A stretch of 51,662 nt of DNA from Paramarasmius palmivorus (GCA_037176845.1 JAYKXP010000237.1:1-51662); one strand, 5' to 3'; positions 1 to 11,625 are shown, counted from the stretch's first letter. Numbers and translations are program-made. Notes: generated by a model not told the origin, from the sequence alone.

Positions 1-90
1 TTGGGTGATCACAGTTAATTGCATTGCAGTTCTAGTCATTTGTTATTGAGCAGTGTTGAACTCGGTAATACTTTTGATTTAGATTCTAAC
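1..90 (+). repeat. Dispersed repeat, inverted copy at 4627-4710
   Basis: The first 90 bases are the reverse complement, with a few mismatches, of 4627-4710; both share the GGGTGATCACAGT start. It lies at the window edge, so its true left end is unseen. It is probably part of a larger retroelement LTR; nothing in it looks coding. Confidence 0.6.
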
Positions 91-635
91 AATGTGGCAA
101 TGCTTAGCTGGTAATATTGCGCGCAAATCCTTTTCCTTCATCAAAAACATCTAGAGCTAAGCAGTGCTAGAGCGCATCCATTCTGATCTCCATTATGTTG
201 GTGTCACATCTCCTTGTGGGGAAACAATACTGGATCACATTCTTGTATGACACCTTCAAGTTTAGAGCAGTTCTACCTGTGAAGAGAAAAGTGATGCATT
301 TCCAAGCTTTTAAACGGTTCAAGGCATATGTCAAAGGACGTTTCTGGGAATTTCCAAGAGCAATGTGGAATTGAATAGCCAATACACAGTCAGATTACTG
401 CCCCCAACAGGAATGGAGATTGCAGGTGTGCAAATGGGGGTTCATGGATAAAAGGTATCACTGCCAATGATGAAAGAGTCCTGGTCTTCCAAAGATGTTT
501 TGGGACTGATATGCCTGGCCTGCACTTGTTCTTGTTGTGGAATTGTACCCCTACATTTGCTGTACAAAACCTCCTGGTTGATTGGTGGAAAAAGTTCCAT
601 AGTGCCAAAGCAAGCCATTAGAGATGATACTACAG

Positions 636-1130
636 ATGAAGAGGAGAGTGAGGATGACCTTTAATGAAGAGGTTCAATGCCTGGCTGAAGCTGAGCCAAA
701 CACATATAAAGAGGCTGTTTCAAGCCCACATGCTGAGAATTGGGCAGGATTGCAATGTTGGAGGAAATGGCTGCTCATCTGTCAAACATCACACGATCTC
801 TTGTTGAACTTCCAAAGGAAGAAGAAGCAATTGGCTCTAAAGGGGTGTTTAGGATTATGCACAAGAAGGATGGATCTGTTGGAATGTTCAATGCAAGGCT
901 TTGTTGCTAAAGGATTCAGACAAAGACCTGGCTTTGACCTATTCTGAGACCTTTGCCTCTATTATGCGACAGTACACACTCAGAATTGTTGTTGGCCCTT
1001 GTGCAATAGAAGACATGCACCTACGCTCAGTTACATATACATGCATTTATAAAGGATTGCAATTGACTATTCCAAAATGGGGAAAGCCGGCGCTCTATAT
1101 GTCAAAATGAGCTTATATAAGCTAGTCCAA
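636..1130 (+). pseudogene. Ty1/copia reverse transcriptase remnant
   Basis: Translated in shifting plus frames, this stretch gives the N-terminal part of a copia-type reverse transcriptase (RVT_2). Recognisable blocks in order are EPNTYKEAVSSP..NW, VELPKEEEAIGSKGVF, FVAKGFRQRPGFD, ETFASI and, near 1105-1130, a degenerate KMSLYKLVQ block (family form KSLYGLKQ). At least two frameshifts and a stop after the GFD block break it, and the catalytic YVDD region, integrase and RNase H are absent. It is a dead fragment rather than a gene. Family assignment is from motif order; no LTR pair can be tied to it securely, although LTR-like sequence follows directly at 1138. Confidence 0.75.
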
Positions 1131-1137
1131 AAGGTAT

Positions 1138-1625
1138 AATCTACACAGGAACACAAATGCAAACCCATGCTTAGAGCTACAGATCACAAAGCAAATTACT
1201 TGATTTTCTCTGCCAATATAATTTAATACTTTGTATACTGTAAGTCTAAACTAGTCTTAAGTGGAAGCAAATGCATTAAGTTCACTAATAGAGCAACTAG
1301 GCCTGCATCTTCATGGTCTTCTAGGCATATGAACACACACCTGGATCAAACTTATATAGAGGGTCCAAGGCGAAATGCACAGATGCCAGTAGAGCAAATA
1401 TCAGATCAAAGAGGTCTATTCAACTCACAGCCACATACAACCTAATGATATGGGCTACAGACCACTCTCCCTTCATCTTCCCTGCTCTTTTATCTACAAA
1501 CTACAAGCTTATATATACTGTCCAGACAAGATAAGTAAGAAATTAGCCAATATAAGATGCAAAACAAGTGGAACATCAATGGAATAAGTGAGGAACAGAG
1601 ATAATCTATAAGAGACAGTCACAAC
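1138..1625 (-). repeat. LTR-B family, 3' half, inverted copy
   Basis: The reverse complement of this stretch aligns with 28198-28725: shared blocks include GTTGTGACTGTC, ATCTCTGTTCCTCACTTATT and GATCTGTAGCTCTAAGCAT. It therefore carries the 3' half of the LTR family whose longest copy is at 27386-28725. The match stops at 1625, exactly where the next repeat begins. There is no coding potential. Confidence 0.7.
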
Positions 1626-1916
1626 TGTTGAATGAAGTGATGAAGTTGATGAAACACTTCTTCAACACTAAGCCCAACAAAATATACAAAGTCTGCTTTG
1701 GCACTCTAATTATGCTTGTTCTACTGCACATACACTTGCATTCATGTTTATTTATCTTTTACTTTACTTATAGAACATACCCATAGTGTATGGGCATGTA
1801 GGAGTATGTAAAAGGCATATTTTTGCATTAGTGGACAGTACTTTAATGCCTCGAGCAATCTGTGTCACAATAGGTACAAACAAACAGTAATTACATGTCA
1901 CAGAGAGTTGACACTT
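1626..1916 (+). repeat. R1 repeat (solo-LTR-like), copy A
   Basis: A roughly 290 bp unit starting TGTTGAATGAAGTGATGAAG and ending GAGAGTTGACACTT. It recurs at 2196-2431 (same strand, 3' truncated) and 4741-5035 (opposite strand). The TG start and TGACA near the end fit a short solo LTR, but I could not find a clean 5 bp target duplication. It is non-coding; short open frames inside recur only because the repeat does. Confidence 0.7.
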
Positions 1917-2195
1917 GAAACACATTTAATGTCCAGGCATCTAGTCCAGTAGTTGCTGTGCTTGGATACTGCCAGTGCCTTTATAGATGTGCACATCATC
2001 CAAGGCAAGAAAGAGAAAGAGTGGTTAGGTCCATGGGACCAGAAATACTAGAAGTACATTCACCATGGGTACTTCTGAGATGAAGTATGTTAGTTTTGAG
2101 TGAGTTCTTGTCTGTGGGAACATTGAGGAAACCCTTTGCTTGAGGTTAGTGCTTGCTCAGCAAAAGAAAGAGGTGAGTGCATACAGTGTATGGTA

Positions 2196-2431
2196 TTGAA
2201 TGAAGTGATGAAGTTGATGAAACACTTCTTCAACACTAAGTTCAACAAAATATACAAAGTCCACTTTGGCACTCTGATTATGCTTGTTCTACTGTACATA
2301 CACTTGCATTTATGTTGCATTCATGTTTATTTATCTTTTACTTTACTTATTGAACCTACCTATGGTGTATGGGCATGTAGGAATATGTAAAACACATATT
2401 TTCACATTAGTGGACAGTACTTTAACGCCTC
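2196..2431 (+). repeat. R1 repeat, copy B (truncated)
   Basis: It matches copy A from TTGAATGAAGTGATGAAG to the block GGACAGTACTTTAA, with scattered substitutions and a small insertion near 2318. The last 50 or so bases of the unit are missing. Confidence 0.7.
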
Positions 2432-4626
2432 ACTGCAATGTGGTTTTCAACCAATGCAACACCCTGCATGTCTGTGATCTGCTTTGCCAGATAAAGGGCC
2501 CCTCACTATGTGTTATAACACTGAGGTGGCATCTTCCCATCTTGCTTACTTATCCCTGCTCCATTTCGGAAGGCCTTCAAACAATTATTTGGAAATCTTA
2601 AACAGCTCATTATGGATTTCACTGATCCATCCCAGTTCAATCCAGTCAAGTTCAACTCAATGCTTGCCAGATGTGTTCTTGGCCATGATTTTTCATATAA
2701 ACTTCTCAGTTGCTAGATAATGGGTATTTTTTCGAGACATGCAGATGTTTACCTCTATGTTGTCCAACCATGCACCTTTTGTTTGCAAATAGAATCAATA
2801 CCACATGATCTACATCAGTCTTGGGAATGCTGGGTTCTGATGTGGACACCCTTTGTGTAATACCACTATTGTCCTCTGTATATCACAATAAATTTTGACT
2901 TTGTGACAAACACCTGTTGCTGTTTCTTTCAACCACACAGAAATTCACAAACCCACTGACCCCTATCCCATTGATGGCTGACACATCTGATGACAAACAG
3001 CTTACCCATGCAAGGAAAGAGACTTTCACAAAAAAGTACTGCCAAAAAGGGGGAGAATTCAAAAAATAGTGGATAAAAAAGCGCCATAATGAGGTATGTC
3101 ATCTCCAGAGTAGCCTTGACATCTTTTCACCCCCAAACATAGCCCTGTGATCGTTGCCACAAAGATAGCACAAAACTGAGGAAAAACTCCTCTGATGGTG
3201 CTACACAATGTGATCATTGCTCTCAGAAGGGGAAATGTTTGAAGTCCACTCAGGAGAGAAGGGAACACATTTGTACTCAAATGTGAATCAGTGAAGCTTG
3301 CTACAAACAGCTTGAGAATTGGTATCTTGCAAATAGCTGTCAGCCTGCAAACTCTGCAGTGGTATATGTTCCTTCTACTGACAATCAGAACCTACTGATC
3401 CTCTCACTTATAGGCCTCATCCGATACACCTTACTCTCAACCTCAAAACAGTTCCAAACAGACCCATTTGAACTCCGCACAACACAACCCCAGGTCCACC
3501 AGTAAGAAAAACAAAAATACTCAAAGGAAAGCTCAAAAGTCTACAGCCTCTTGTAAGGCCCTTACCAAGCAAAGCCATTGAAAAACTCCTGTAGACAGTG
3601 ACATTGAATCTTTACAATCCAGAATATTCCATGTATCAGTATGCATGCTATGTATAACACTTGCATCTGGTCAATCCTAGATGACAAGAGAGAGTTTACC
3701 ATACTATCTTATGGAACAGCCAGAAGCACTTATATTGAACCAATAGTATGCAGTATCTACAAGGACTATTCAGTATATTTGTCAGACTAGCTTCTGTACT
3801 TACCAATGTATATATTACTACTCACTAAGAGCATTTAGTAGTCTCAGCAAGACTTCTTATACTTAGATGAATTCTCACTTATATACCATAGATTATATTG
3901 TCCTCATATTCAGGTAGTATAAAAGGCATACCTGTAATGATCTAGTTAGTAGCCTCAGTTCAATCTCATACCATTAACTACTTCACCTAACAAGCATCTC
4001 AAGCTCTATGCAAGTATAACTCTCAAAGCCCCAATAATGTGAGTTGACCACTGTGCACTGTCCTGGTTCCCAATCCTCTCTCAACATACTCAGTTTTACT
4101 GACATGGCAATCACCCCAAGACCTCAAATGTCCTTGGTTTGCAAATCACTTCCATCAGGGTCTTGAAACATACAAATGTGGAGAAAGGTCAAAATTTCAC
4201 CAGGTGTTAGGTTGAACCAAAGCACATACTAGTGCCAAAGTTGTTAATAGGTAAGTCTTGGTGAACAAAATGTACTTAACTCACCCAAGTTTTCTCATCA
4301 GTTAGATCTACTGGCAGATTCATGAATATTTGAAGGTACAAAGTCTGGTGTTATGAAGGACTGGCCCACATCTGTGTACAAGATTCAATAATTTGTGTGT
4401 GGCAGCTCTGGGGTGAATTGTTTAGAAGAGCCTTGCAAATGCTGTTGATGACCCTGATAAACAACATGTTATCTTTGGATGTGGCTCCCAAAGACAAACC
4501 AAGAGAAGCATCCAGAAAGGAGAATGAGTGTTGCTCCTTTTTTAGGATGTTCTGCAGTTGGGTGCAAGAGAATAGCTATGTTTAAGTCAAGAATGAATGT
4601 ATTTGTTTGATTTCAAGTGATCATGT
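2432..4626. other. Gene-free decayed repeat DNA
   Basis: I see no intact gene in this stretch. Stops are dense in all frames and the composition is AT-rich. The only protein-like signal is a short cysteine-rich frame at about 3143-3275 (+), reading CDRC then, 17 residues on, CDHC with further C and K residues, which resembles a metal-binding knuckle from a retroelement or zinc-cluster protein. It has no flanking support, so I do not call a gene. Confidence 0.5.
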
Positions 4627-4740
4627 GTTAGAATCTATATCAAAGTATTACCAGTTAAACTGATCAATAACAATGACTAGAGTTCAATGCAATTGACTGT
4701 GATCACCCAAAAGTATTGATAATAGTAACTTTTGTATTGA

Positions 4741-5035
4741 AAGTGTCAACTCTCTGTGACATATAAGTAATTACTGTTTGTTTGTACCTATTGTGATGCA
4801 GATCACTCAAGGCATTAAAGTACCGTCCACTAATGTGAAAATACATGTTTTACATACTCCTACATGCCCATACACCATAGGTAGGTTCAATAAGTAAAGT
4901 AAAAGATAAATAAACATGAAATGCAAGTGTATGTGCAGTAGAACAAGCATAATTAGAGTGCCAAAGCAGACTTTGTATATTTGTTGGGCTTAGTGTTGAA
5001 GAAGTGTTTCATCGACTTCATCACTTCATTCAACA
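4741..5035 (-). repeat. R1 repeat, copy C (inverted)
   Basis: The reverse complement matches copy A along its whole length, starting TGTTGAATGAAGTGATGAAG at 5035 and ending at 4741. Together with copy A it forms an inverted pair about 2.8 kb apart. The neighbouring 4627-4710 is the inverted copy of window bases 1-90. Confidence 0.7.
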
Positions 5036-6183
5036 GCATGACCATCTGGACTATAGTATACTTGCCAAGAGGTAGTGCTGTGTCTTGCTACTTCCTAGTA
5101 AACCATGACTTCTCCACCAGCAAGGGTCACTGGCCCTGCCTTCTTGCAATTTTGAGGGAGGGTGAAGCTGATGGTGGAACCTTTTTCAATTTTTTTCAAG
5201 TAGCATGGCTGGATAGAGCATCAGCATATGTGTACCTGTGATTATATTCATGGTCAAAGCTTGAGTTGAAAAAGCAGCTTGTCAGCAATAAACCAGAAGA
5301 GGCAACTTCACAAGGACCTTACTCAATTCCATCTTGAGCAACAGATCCATTGCACTTTTGTTCCTTGCTACAGAACCTGGATCTTCTTTCCTGCTCTGGT
5401 GAAGTTGTAGAAGTTTGCAACATGTATGTTGGCATTAAAGAGGGGTGTATAGACATTCCTATTGGCACTGTTGGTACTACTATTGCTGGCCTCAGTCCAG
5501 ATGATGTGGTCTGTATTTGCTGGCCACTGGTTTTGGGGAATACTTAGCAGGAAGTTCAACCTGCAGTTGATAATGAACTGTAGAACAGCACAGCTGAAGA
5601 GGTGAGGAGTGTATATCTTGAGGATAATATCCTTTTTCATCCTAGTGAATACACAGACCCCATGTCACCAGTCACAAAAGCCCCTGCTTTCAGGAGCAGC
5701 CTTTGAAGCTTATCCCATTGTATGTAAGGAAAACTAGTTGTATGTAGTCACAACCCCAGATTCCAGATCTCATAGGCAACTAACTCTTGCTAGATTGGTA
5801 TGTCACCCTGTTACCCTTGCCCTTGCTTTCATTGACAATCTGTGGTTGAAGGCCACTCAATCTTCCACATCTGAAGACAGGCCACTTATTCAGCCCCTGG
5901 TCATTCTGATCCACCTCTAGTTGACAGCCCCAAAGACATCAACATTGACAAAGTTGCTGACCTGCTACTGAACAAATGCGCACACATTGTAGAAACAGAA
6001 TCTGAGAATGAATATGAATTGGTGTATCCAATGGTATGTCATCTCTGGTTACACCATCATATCTGTCATTTACTGGTACACCTGACAGCCTTTTGATGAA
6101 CAGCAAGACAAAGACAAGGAAGATGTAAGCGGAGCCCTTGCATCTTTGGCAATTATTCACCACCACTTCCCACAGAACCAAAC
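5036..6183. other. Unassigned stretch between repeats
   Basis: No gene is recognised. Short plus-strand frames (for example 5350-5547) carry a protein-like texture but no motif that I can name, and they end quickly. This is probably the body of a badly decayed retroelement. Confidence 0.4.
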
Positions 6184-6645
6184 TATGGTTACATGGTATG
6201 CCTCACATGGGTATCTGGCCACTGCTATAGCTTATATTAGTGGTTCTGTCAATGCAGACCCTTTCCTGAAAACTGTAGGGAGCTGTACTATGTTGGTTCA
6301 CAACTGGTCCACTGTCTGTGCATGGTCTAAGACATATCAAAGGGACTATTTGCTTTTAAACACTTTTAATACTTTATGACCAACTGAAGAGATGAGTGGG
6401 TTCAAGGGAATGATCCAAGTTGAAGTAGAGGATGGCTTCATCAGCAGATATGATCCGAGAGCTTATGGAAGGCACTTGCTGAGTCTAGAATTGTTGGCCA
6501 TAGTTGTTCCTGTTGATCAGACATGGAGGCAAAGCTGTAGAACTGTGACACATGAGCATTCTGGTGTGTGGAGAAGTCAGAAACAACTCTCATTGGTGGA
6601 AAAGTGCCTTGGTGCAAAGAAAAGATAAATTTTACTAGGCTAAGA
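6184..6645 (+). repeat. LTR-B family, partial copy
   Basis: It matches 27537-28110 closely, beginning TATGGTTACATGGTATGCC and containing CTGAAAACTGTAGGGAGCTG and AGAAAAGATAAATTTTACTA. A stretch of roughly 85 bp present in the 27.9 kb copy (TATGGTTGTTATGGTACGGA onward) is missing here at about 6551. It abuts the gypsy remnant that starts at about 6640. Confidence 0.7.
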
Positions 6646-8235
6646 TCCAATTTGGTAAATACTTTGGCTTTTCTGAGCTGGTCAATGAGGATTCTGATCA
6701 AGGGAAGAGGATAATGGTTTTTTCGGGTAACCAGATTGAGTTTCCTGTAGTCCACACACATAGCCAAAGAGTACTGTCTTTCTTCTTAGTGAATAGGACC
6801 GGTGCTCCTACTGGTGAATTTGATGGGCAGACAAATCCTTTGCCCAACATGTTGTCCAGGTACTCTTTAAGCGCCTTGAGTTCCTTTTCAGACATGTCCT
6901 ATAACTTCCCAATTGGTGGCAATGGACAATCTTCTGTGTCAATGGTGATATTATAGTCTCTGTGTGAAGGCATTCTTTTTGCTTAACCTGCAGAGAACAC
7001 TGCTGTGTATTTTTGGAACTCTTTTGGTATGGACTTGTCAAGAACCTCTTGTTCAGTTAACTTGTGTTCCTTTGTTGACAATAGTTCTTGTGTGGCATGA
7101 AGCTTTTCTGCATGTACATGCTCTTCTGGTTGTGAGGACTCATGTGGTTCATCCTTATCTGCTTCTGGTTCTTGGGGGGAATAGTGAAGTTGATATACCT
7201 GACACCCTTCATGGATTGACTTAAAAATGGAACTGCACCTATCATGCTGATTTGGGGTGTCTTCCATAGTGTTGGCTTGGTGTCCTCGACTGGTGTTTCA
7301 CCCAGTTTTGTTTGTTCATCAAGTGAAATAGCATTAACATTGTTGTTGTTACATGAAATTGAGTCTGCGTGCCCTGTTCTAATGTATTGGGGCCAATTTT
7401 GGCTAATCCAGGAGGCTGGGGGACCATAGAAGGCAAGATTCCAAAAAGGCTTGGCTCTTCTTCTCTGAGTTGCCTCTAATCTGTCTTGCCTCTGCTTCTC
7501 AGCCTCCTCACAACACAAATGCAATGGATATGGTGAGCTACACAATAGACCCGCCTGTCTAGTCTGCATCTGCAGGGGCTGACTAAAACTGGTCCTGGCA
7601 GGATACCTGGGAACTGTTCCAAAGGAATATGGGGTGGGACCGTAACTGGGTGGTAACAATTCAGGAATTGGGGTTTGAAAACTGCCATATGGAAAACCAC
7701 AAGGTACATGGGCTTGACCATATGGCTGATAATGGAACAATTGTGGAAGATAGTAGCTGCTGTCCATACTGTTAGCTGACAGTGGTCCAGGTGGTACCTG
7801 GTTAGCCAGTGGCATGCCAAACGTGTGTGCAGCTTCTCCTTGCATGTTTGGGGTCCATAATGGATTTCCCAATGGAGGATTCATGGGTAAATTCAGTCCA
7901 TACAGTGGTGCTGGACGCAAATTCATGAATCCTGGTGCTTGCCAAGAAGCACACGGCCAAGACGGGTCCCAATTGTTGAACAGTTGTTGGACAATGAAGT
8001 TGGGGTGTTGGGAAATGTCTTCCGTGTTAGAGATGTTAGCTGGTTTAGGTGGTACGTGAGGTGGATCGCTCTGCGCAGCTGTGGTTGTGTTTTGGGGAAC
8101 GTTGCTTGTGTTGTCAGACAACATGGACGATAGTAAGTGGGTAGTCTTGGAATCCTGTAAAGACCTGGACCAAAATAGATAGAATAGAATAGAAAAAGAA
8201 TAGAGAATAGAAATACGAGACCAGTTACAGCCCAT
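6640..8235 (-). pseudogene. Ty3/gypsy gag-pol remnant
   Basis: Read on the minus strand from 8235, a 392-residue open frame gives a proline/glycine/tyrosine-rich Gag-like N-terminus, then switches without a stop into a pol linker. After frameshifts the start of a gypsy reverse transcriptase follows: PSHRDYNI..D and PLPPIGKLYDMSEKEL at about 6890-6970, [23 protein letters not shown] at about 6780-6850, then CVDYRKLN and YPLPLI..L down to 6640. The usual capsid core, zinc knuckle and protease between Gag and the linker are missing, and the YxDD site, RNase H and integrase have been lost. Read against the family, this is a deletion derivative. The lower boundary is where LTR-B sequence begins. 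It is not expected to be functional. Confidence 0.75.
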
Positions 8236-8276
8236 CTAGACTATCATTGGGGTCAATGACAACACCAACAAAGCCG
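8218..8276 (-). repeat. Retroelement leader segment, copy at 19709-19768
   Basis: The reverse complement of this stretch (CGGCTTTGTTGGTGTTGTCA onward) recurs almost unchanged at 19709-19768. Here it sits just upstream of the Gag frame, so it probably spans the end of an LTR and the primer-binding region. A TGGGCTGTAACTGG block after TCTAGA could be a tRNA primer-binding site; that is inference. Confidence 0.5.
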
Positions 8277-8283
8277 GTGAGAT

Positions 8284-9430
8284 GCCCTAAATGTGTCTGG
8301 GCATGTAATTCATCAGAACCACCCTTTTTACCAATGTGCTATGCATAGAAAGTGTGTAACTCTACAGCATGCATACTGATAGTGGGAAGAGGCCTTGCAA
8401 GGTACTTATACTACCACACTGTGTTCTAGTATCATGTTGGCACGCCTTGCCAGACTATACACAGAGCTGGAGTGTTCAGAACAGTGTAAAATATCAAGTG
8501 GGGACATCCGGCGTCATGACAGCTTTGACCAAGACAGAAGAAACCCTTAGTGCCTATCTCCAGATTTGGTAACATAGTGCTAGATCACCATGGGGGGACA
8601 TACAATGGTGATCTTAATCAGCCACGTGAGCTATCGGATCTTACTTGCTATCCTGCTTTTTTTTTTCACTGTCAGCACTCCTTTTCCACCATGGCTAGCT
8701 GTGCCTCCTTTCCTTTCCTCCAATGAGCACTGTAAATCCTCTGTTTTGCGTGATTTAATTCAGGATTTTGAAGGCATGCACTGACAAATAAATGTCAGAA
8801 TGAGCATAGGATTATATATGAAACCACACACTGTTGTTTTCATTCCTGATTCCTTTGTTGTTGCTTCTCCAGAGCCTTGACTGTTGGGGCCTTACCCTTT
8901 TTTTTGGTGGAGTGAATCAGGGGCTGGGGTCATCACTATCCTTTGGGCGAAGTTCTCCAAGTTGCTTTCCACATCTGAGGTATAGTAGTCCGGGGCAATG
9001 AAGGCCTTAGTTGGGACTGGCTTGGTGCAAGTGTCATCTAGGGGGCCCCTGCCAGGTCTTTGTCATCCAGAATACATTGGATGAATTCATCAAGGTCACT
9101 GCTTTCTGACATAGTGGATTTTGCCAGAGCAAGGACAATAAAGCGGAATACTGAATATGGCATCTTTGGGACTCACCACAACCCACAACACATTCTTTCC
9201 ACAAATGTTGTACTGGATCTTTGTCATCCATGTTGTTCAATAATCACATGCCATATTGTCTTTCTTGGTGCTGCTTTGACAGCAAGATGCATCAGCTTAA
9301 TGGAACACCAACAAGGCCTGGTGGACTCACCACACGCCAAAACAACAAATAGCAACCTGACAGTGTTGCTCCAGATCTTGCCTTGTGAATTTTGTGTCCT
9401 TGGGTGAAGGGAGTTTGACATCCATAGATT
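8284..9430 (-). other. Unidentified decayed coding-like DNA
   Basis: Minus-strand frames between about 9420 and 8880 look like exons separated by short introns with GTGAGT donors (near 9330 and 9175), but stops interrupt them and I recognise no domain. The plus strand holds AT-rich filler from 8284 to 8880 with no recognisable gene. Probably another mobile-element open frame in decay. Confidence 0.3.
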
Positions 9431-10090
9431 TCAAGAGATCCTTGATTTATTTCCATTATATTCAAGTGTTCTAAATTCAATTTTAATAGTCTCTAAACCA
9501 TTAGATCACTTTCTAAAGTTCTATGGTCAGTATCATATACTTAGTATGACTATGTAAATTACATGAAACTAAACAAGATATTACAGTTGTATAATTACTG
9601 AGACATGTTTATATTTGCTTTCCATTGTATTACTTGATAAATATTACTCTATTATAATCTATTTCTGTTCCAATAAAGCTCTAAAGTTGAAATTGGTCAT
9701 GACCAAGCTATAAATCTCACTTGGTCATAACCAACTGGTTACAACCAAATTATAATCAAGAGATAAATCTAATCATTGTCAATGTATAAAAAGCAATATC
9801 TATTTTTAAAATTGATATAGTGATTTATTTGAGATTTTACATAATCAAGATTAGAATTTGACTGTTGGATCTCTAATACTATAGTATTTCAAGTTACAAC
9901 TATGCTTGATTGTATGCAGCAATATTATTAAAAAAAGGATATCTATTTGTCTGGTGATCACCAAAGGCATGTCACAGATATTCTCTGGTAATGACCAATT
10001 TTGGTGACTGAGGGTATAAATGACCCCTTAGAGGCCAAACTACTACACTCAGGAGTTTACCCTAATAAAGGGTATTTGGTGGTTGCCTGA
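9430..10090 (+). promoter_or_regulatory. LTR-like promoter region with palindromes
   Basis: AT-rich, without open frames. It contains four related palindromes: TTGGTCATGACCAA (9693-9706), TTGGTCATAACCAA (9721-9734), TGGTGATCACCA (9952-9963) and TGGTAATGACCA (9986-9997). They are followed by GGGTATAAATGACC at about 10013, which reads as a TATA box. Repeated palindromic sites ahead of a TATA box suit the U3 part of an LTR. No paired LTR was found, so the element type is open. Confidence 0.4.
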
Positions 10091-11080
10091 AGTGGAGATC
10101 CATAGTCAGTATTCATCTGGACTCACCACGGTGAATTTTCTTGGAAATGTGACATGTGACATGTGACCATACTTGTTGTCAATGTTGTACTGACTGTCTG
10201 CAACCCTAGAGTCATCCAACTGTGAGTCCTTGTATCTGATCTCAGTAAGCTCGTCCTGTTCTTTTTCAGCATTGATTTTTACTGATCCTGTATTGCTTGT
10301 AGTAGCCCACCTTTTAGGTATCCAACCTGGCATACTAATTGCTAATCAATGTTGCCAGCCCAGCCCAGGTAATCTGTGAGTTGGTTTGGTTTTTTTTCGT
10401 TGTATTTTTTGATCATTGACTGCATCCATAGGGTGATTCGTCTCCTCCCTGTGCCTCCTCACAGCCACTGACCTCACAAGACCCTCCTCAACATGGGACA
10501 CTTGTAGTGACAATCGGCCCTGGGACAGGGTTCACCACACTTTCCTCCTCCTCCTGGATGCAGGTTCTGCTTGCCAATCTCTCTGCTGCTTTGGACGACA
10601 CAGACACAGATGATGATGTGCCAGACCCAGACCCATACCCTTTGATCCACTGGATCACCTGCACCACTGAGCTCTTCTTGGACCCAGAACAAAAGTGGAC
10701 GTGTCCCATTGCAGGCTGTGGGCACTAGGTTGAGCTCAGTAGAGTTCATAGTTGCCAGTGCGCCAATCGTCACCCCTGTTGCAATGCCTTTCCTTGCAAT
10801 CAGTACACCAGTCTTCTTGCTGAAGACCACCTTGTTGGTCACGTCAAGCAGCTGGAAGAGGCTTTAGCCACACTGTCATGATCCTCTTCTGGTGAGTCCT
10901 TTTTTGCTGTCGATCTTGCCCTTCAAAGACACTCAACAAAAATATAGAATAGGTCACCTCCAGCGGTGAAGTGAGGGCTTAACTATATTTTGTATACATT
11001 CTACGTTGCCTGTATTTTTTTTTCTGTTCATGCTATAACTATGAAATCAATCTTTGCCCCTCTGAGATGAAATTGAACGT
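10091..11080. other. Unassigned, weak coding signals
   Basis: A minus frame at 10106-10333 (75 residues) and a plus frame at 10507-10728 (73 residues) are open but unrecognised. The plus frame ends in EQKWTCPIAGCG, a zinc-finger-like CPxxGCG start, and a nearby frame at about 10825-10900 reads DHLVGHVKQLEEALATL. This suggests a spliced or frameshifted protein fragment. I cannot name it. Confidence 0.3.
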
Positions 11081-11544
11081 TGTATCATAAGTGCCAAGAA
11101 TCATCTTTGGAAGGCGGAATATGTTTAGCCACTTGCTGCCACCATCATATTATCTCCCTACCAGAGATTGCATTGATATGGTCCAAAATATAAATCATGT
11201 ATTTAGACGAATATTCTTGCCTTCAACAAGTTTTAATACACTTGATAAGGGAAACAAGAGCACTAGTGTGAGCCTGAGCAGCTAGTGAAAGCGGACTTAG
11301 GCTCTAACAAAGAGTAACTAGTTGTCTATACACTTGTTCATGGATCGTATGATCAGGCTATGGTAGCTGGGGACTTAGCCATGCATGCTAGACATGTCTG
11401 AAAACTGTAGGACTGTCTATACTAGAAGGACGGTTGTTGTGTTATCTATAGAAAGGCTATGGAATTGGCTATAGACTTCTTGTGAGGCTATACAACTAAT
11501 CTGGAAGAGTTGTTGCGACTAGAGACCTTGAATAACGTCTGCGA

Positions 11545-11625
11545 CCAAGGGGATTCGAACTTGGCACAGAATAGACGCATAGATGTAGAGACACATTGTT
11601 GACTGACCAGTCTAGACACTGGTAG
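11545..11625 (-). other. tRNA-like segment with A- and B-box motifs
   Basis: On the minus strand TGGTCAGTCAACA is followed 36-37 bases later by GTTCGAATCCCC, which fit the pol III A box and B box at normal tRNA spacing. The cloverleaf does not close: CCAAG and CTTGG can pair around the T loop, but I find no matching acceptor or D stem. It may be a tRNA relic or the head of a SINE. Confidence 0.35.

Noticed and set aside
8160..8215. ATAGAATAGAATAG-type run as a microsatellite of interest
   Set aside because: Short and imperfect, on the leader side of a gypsy remnant; ordinary low-complexity leader DNA.
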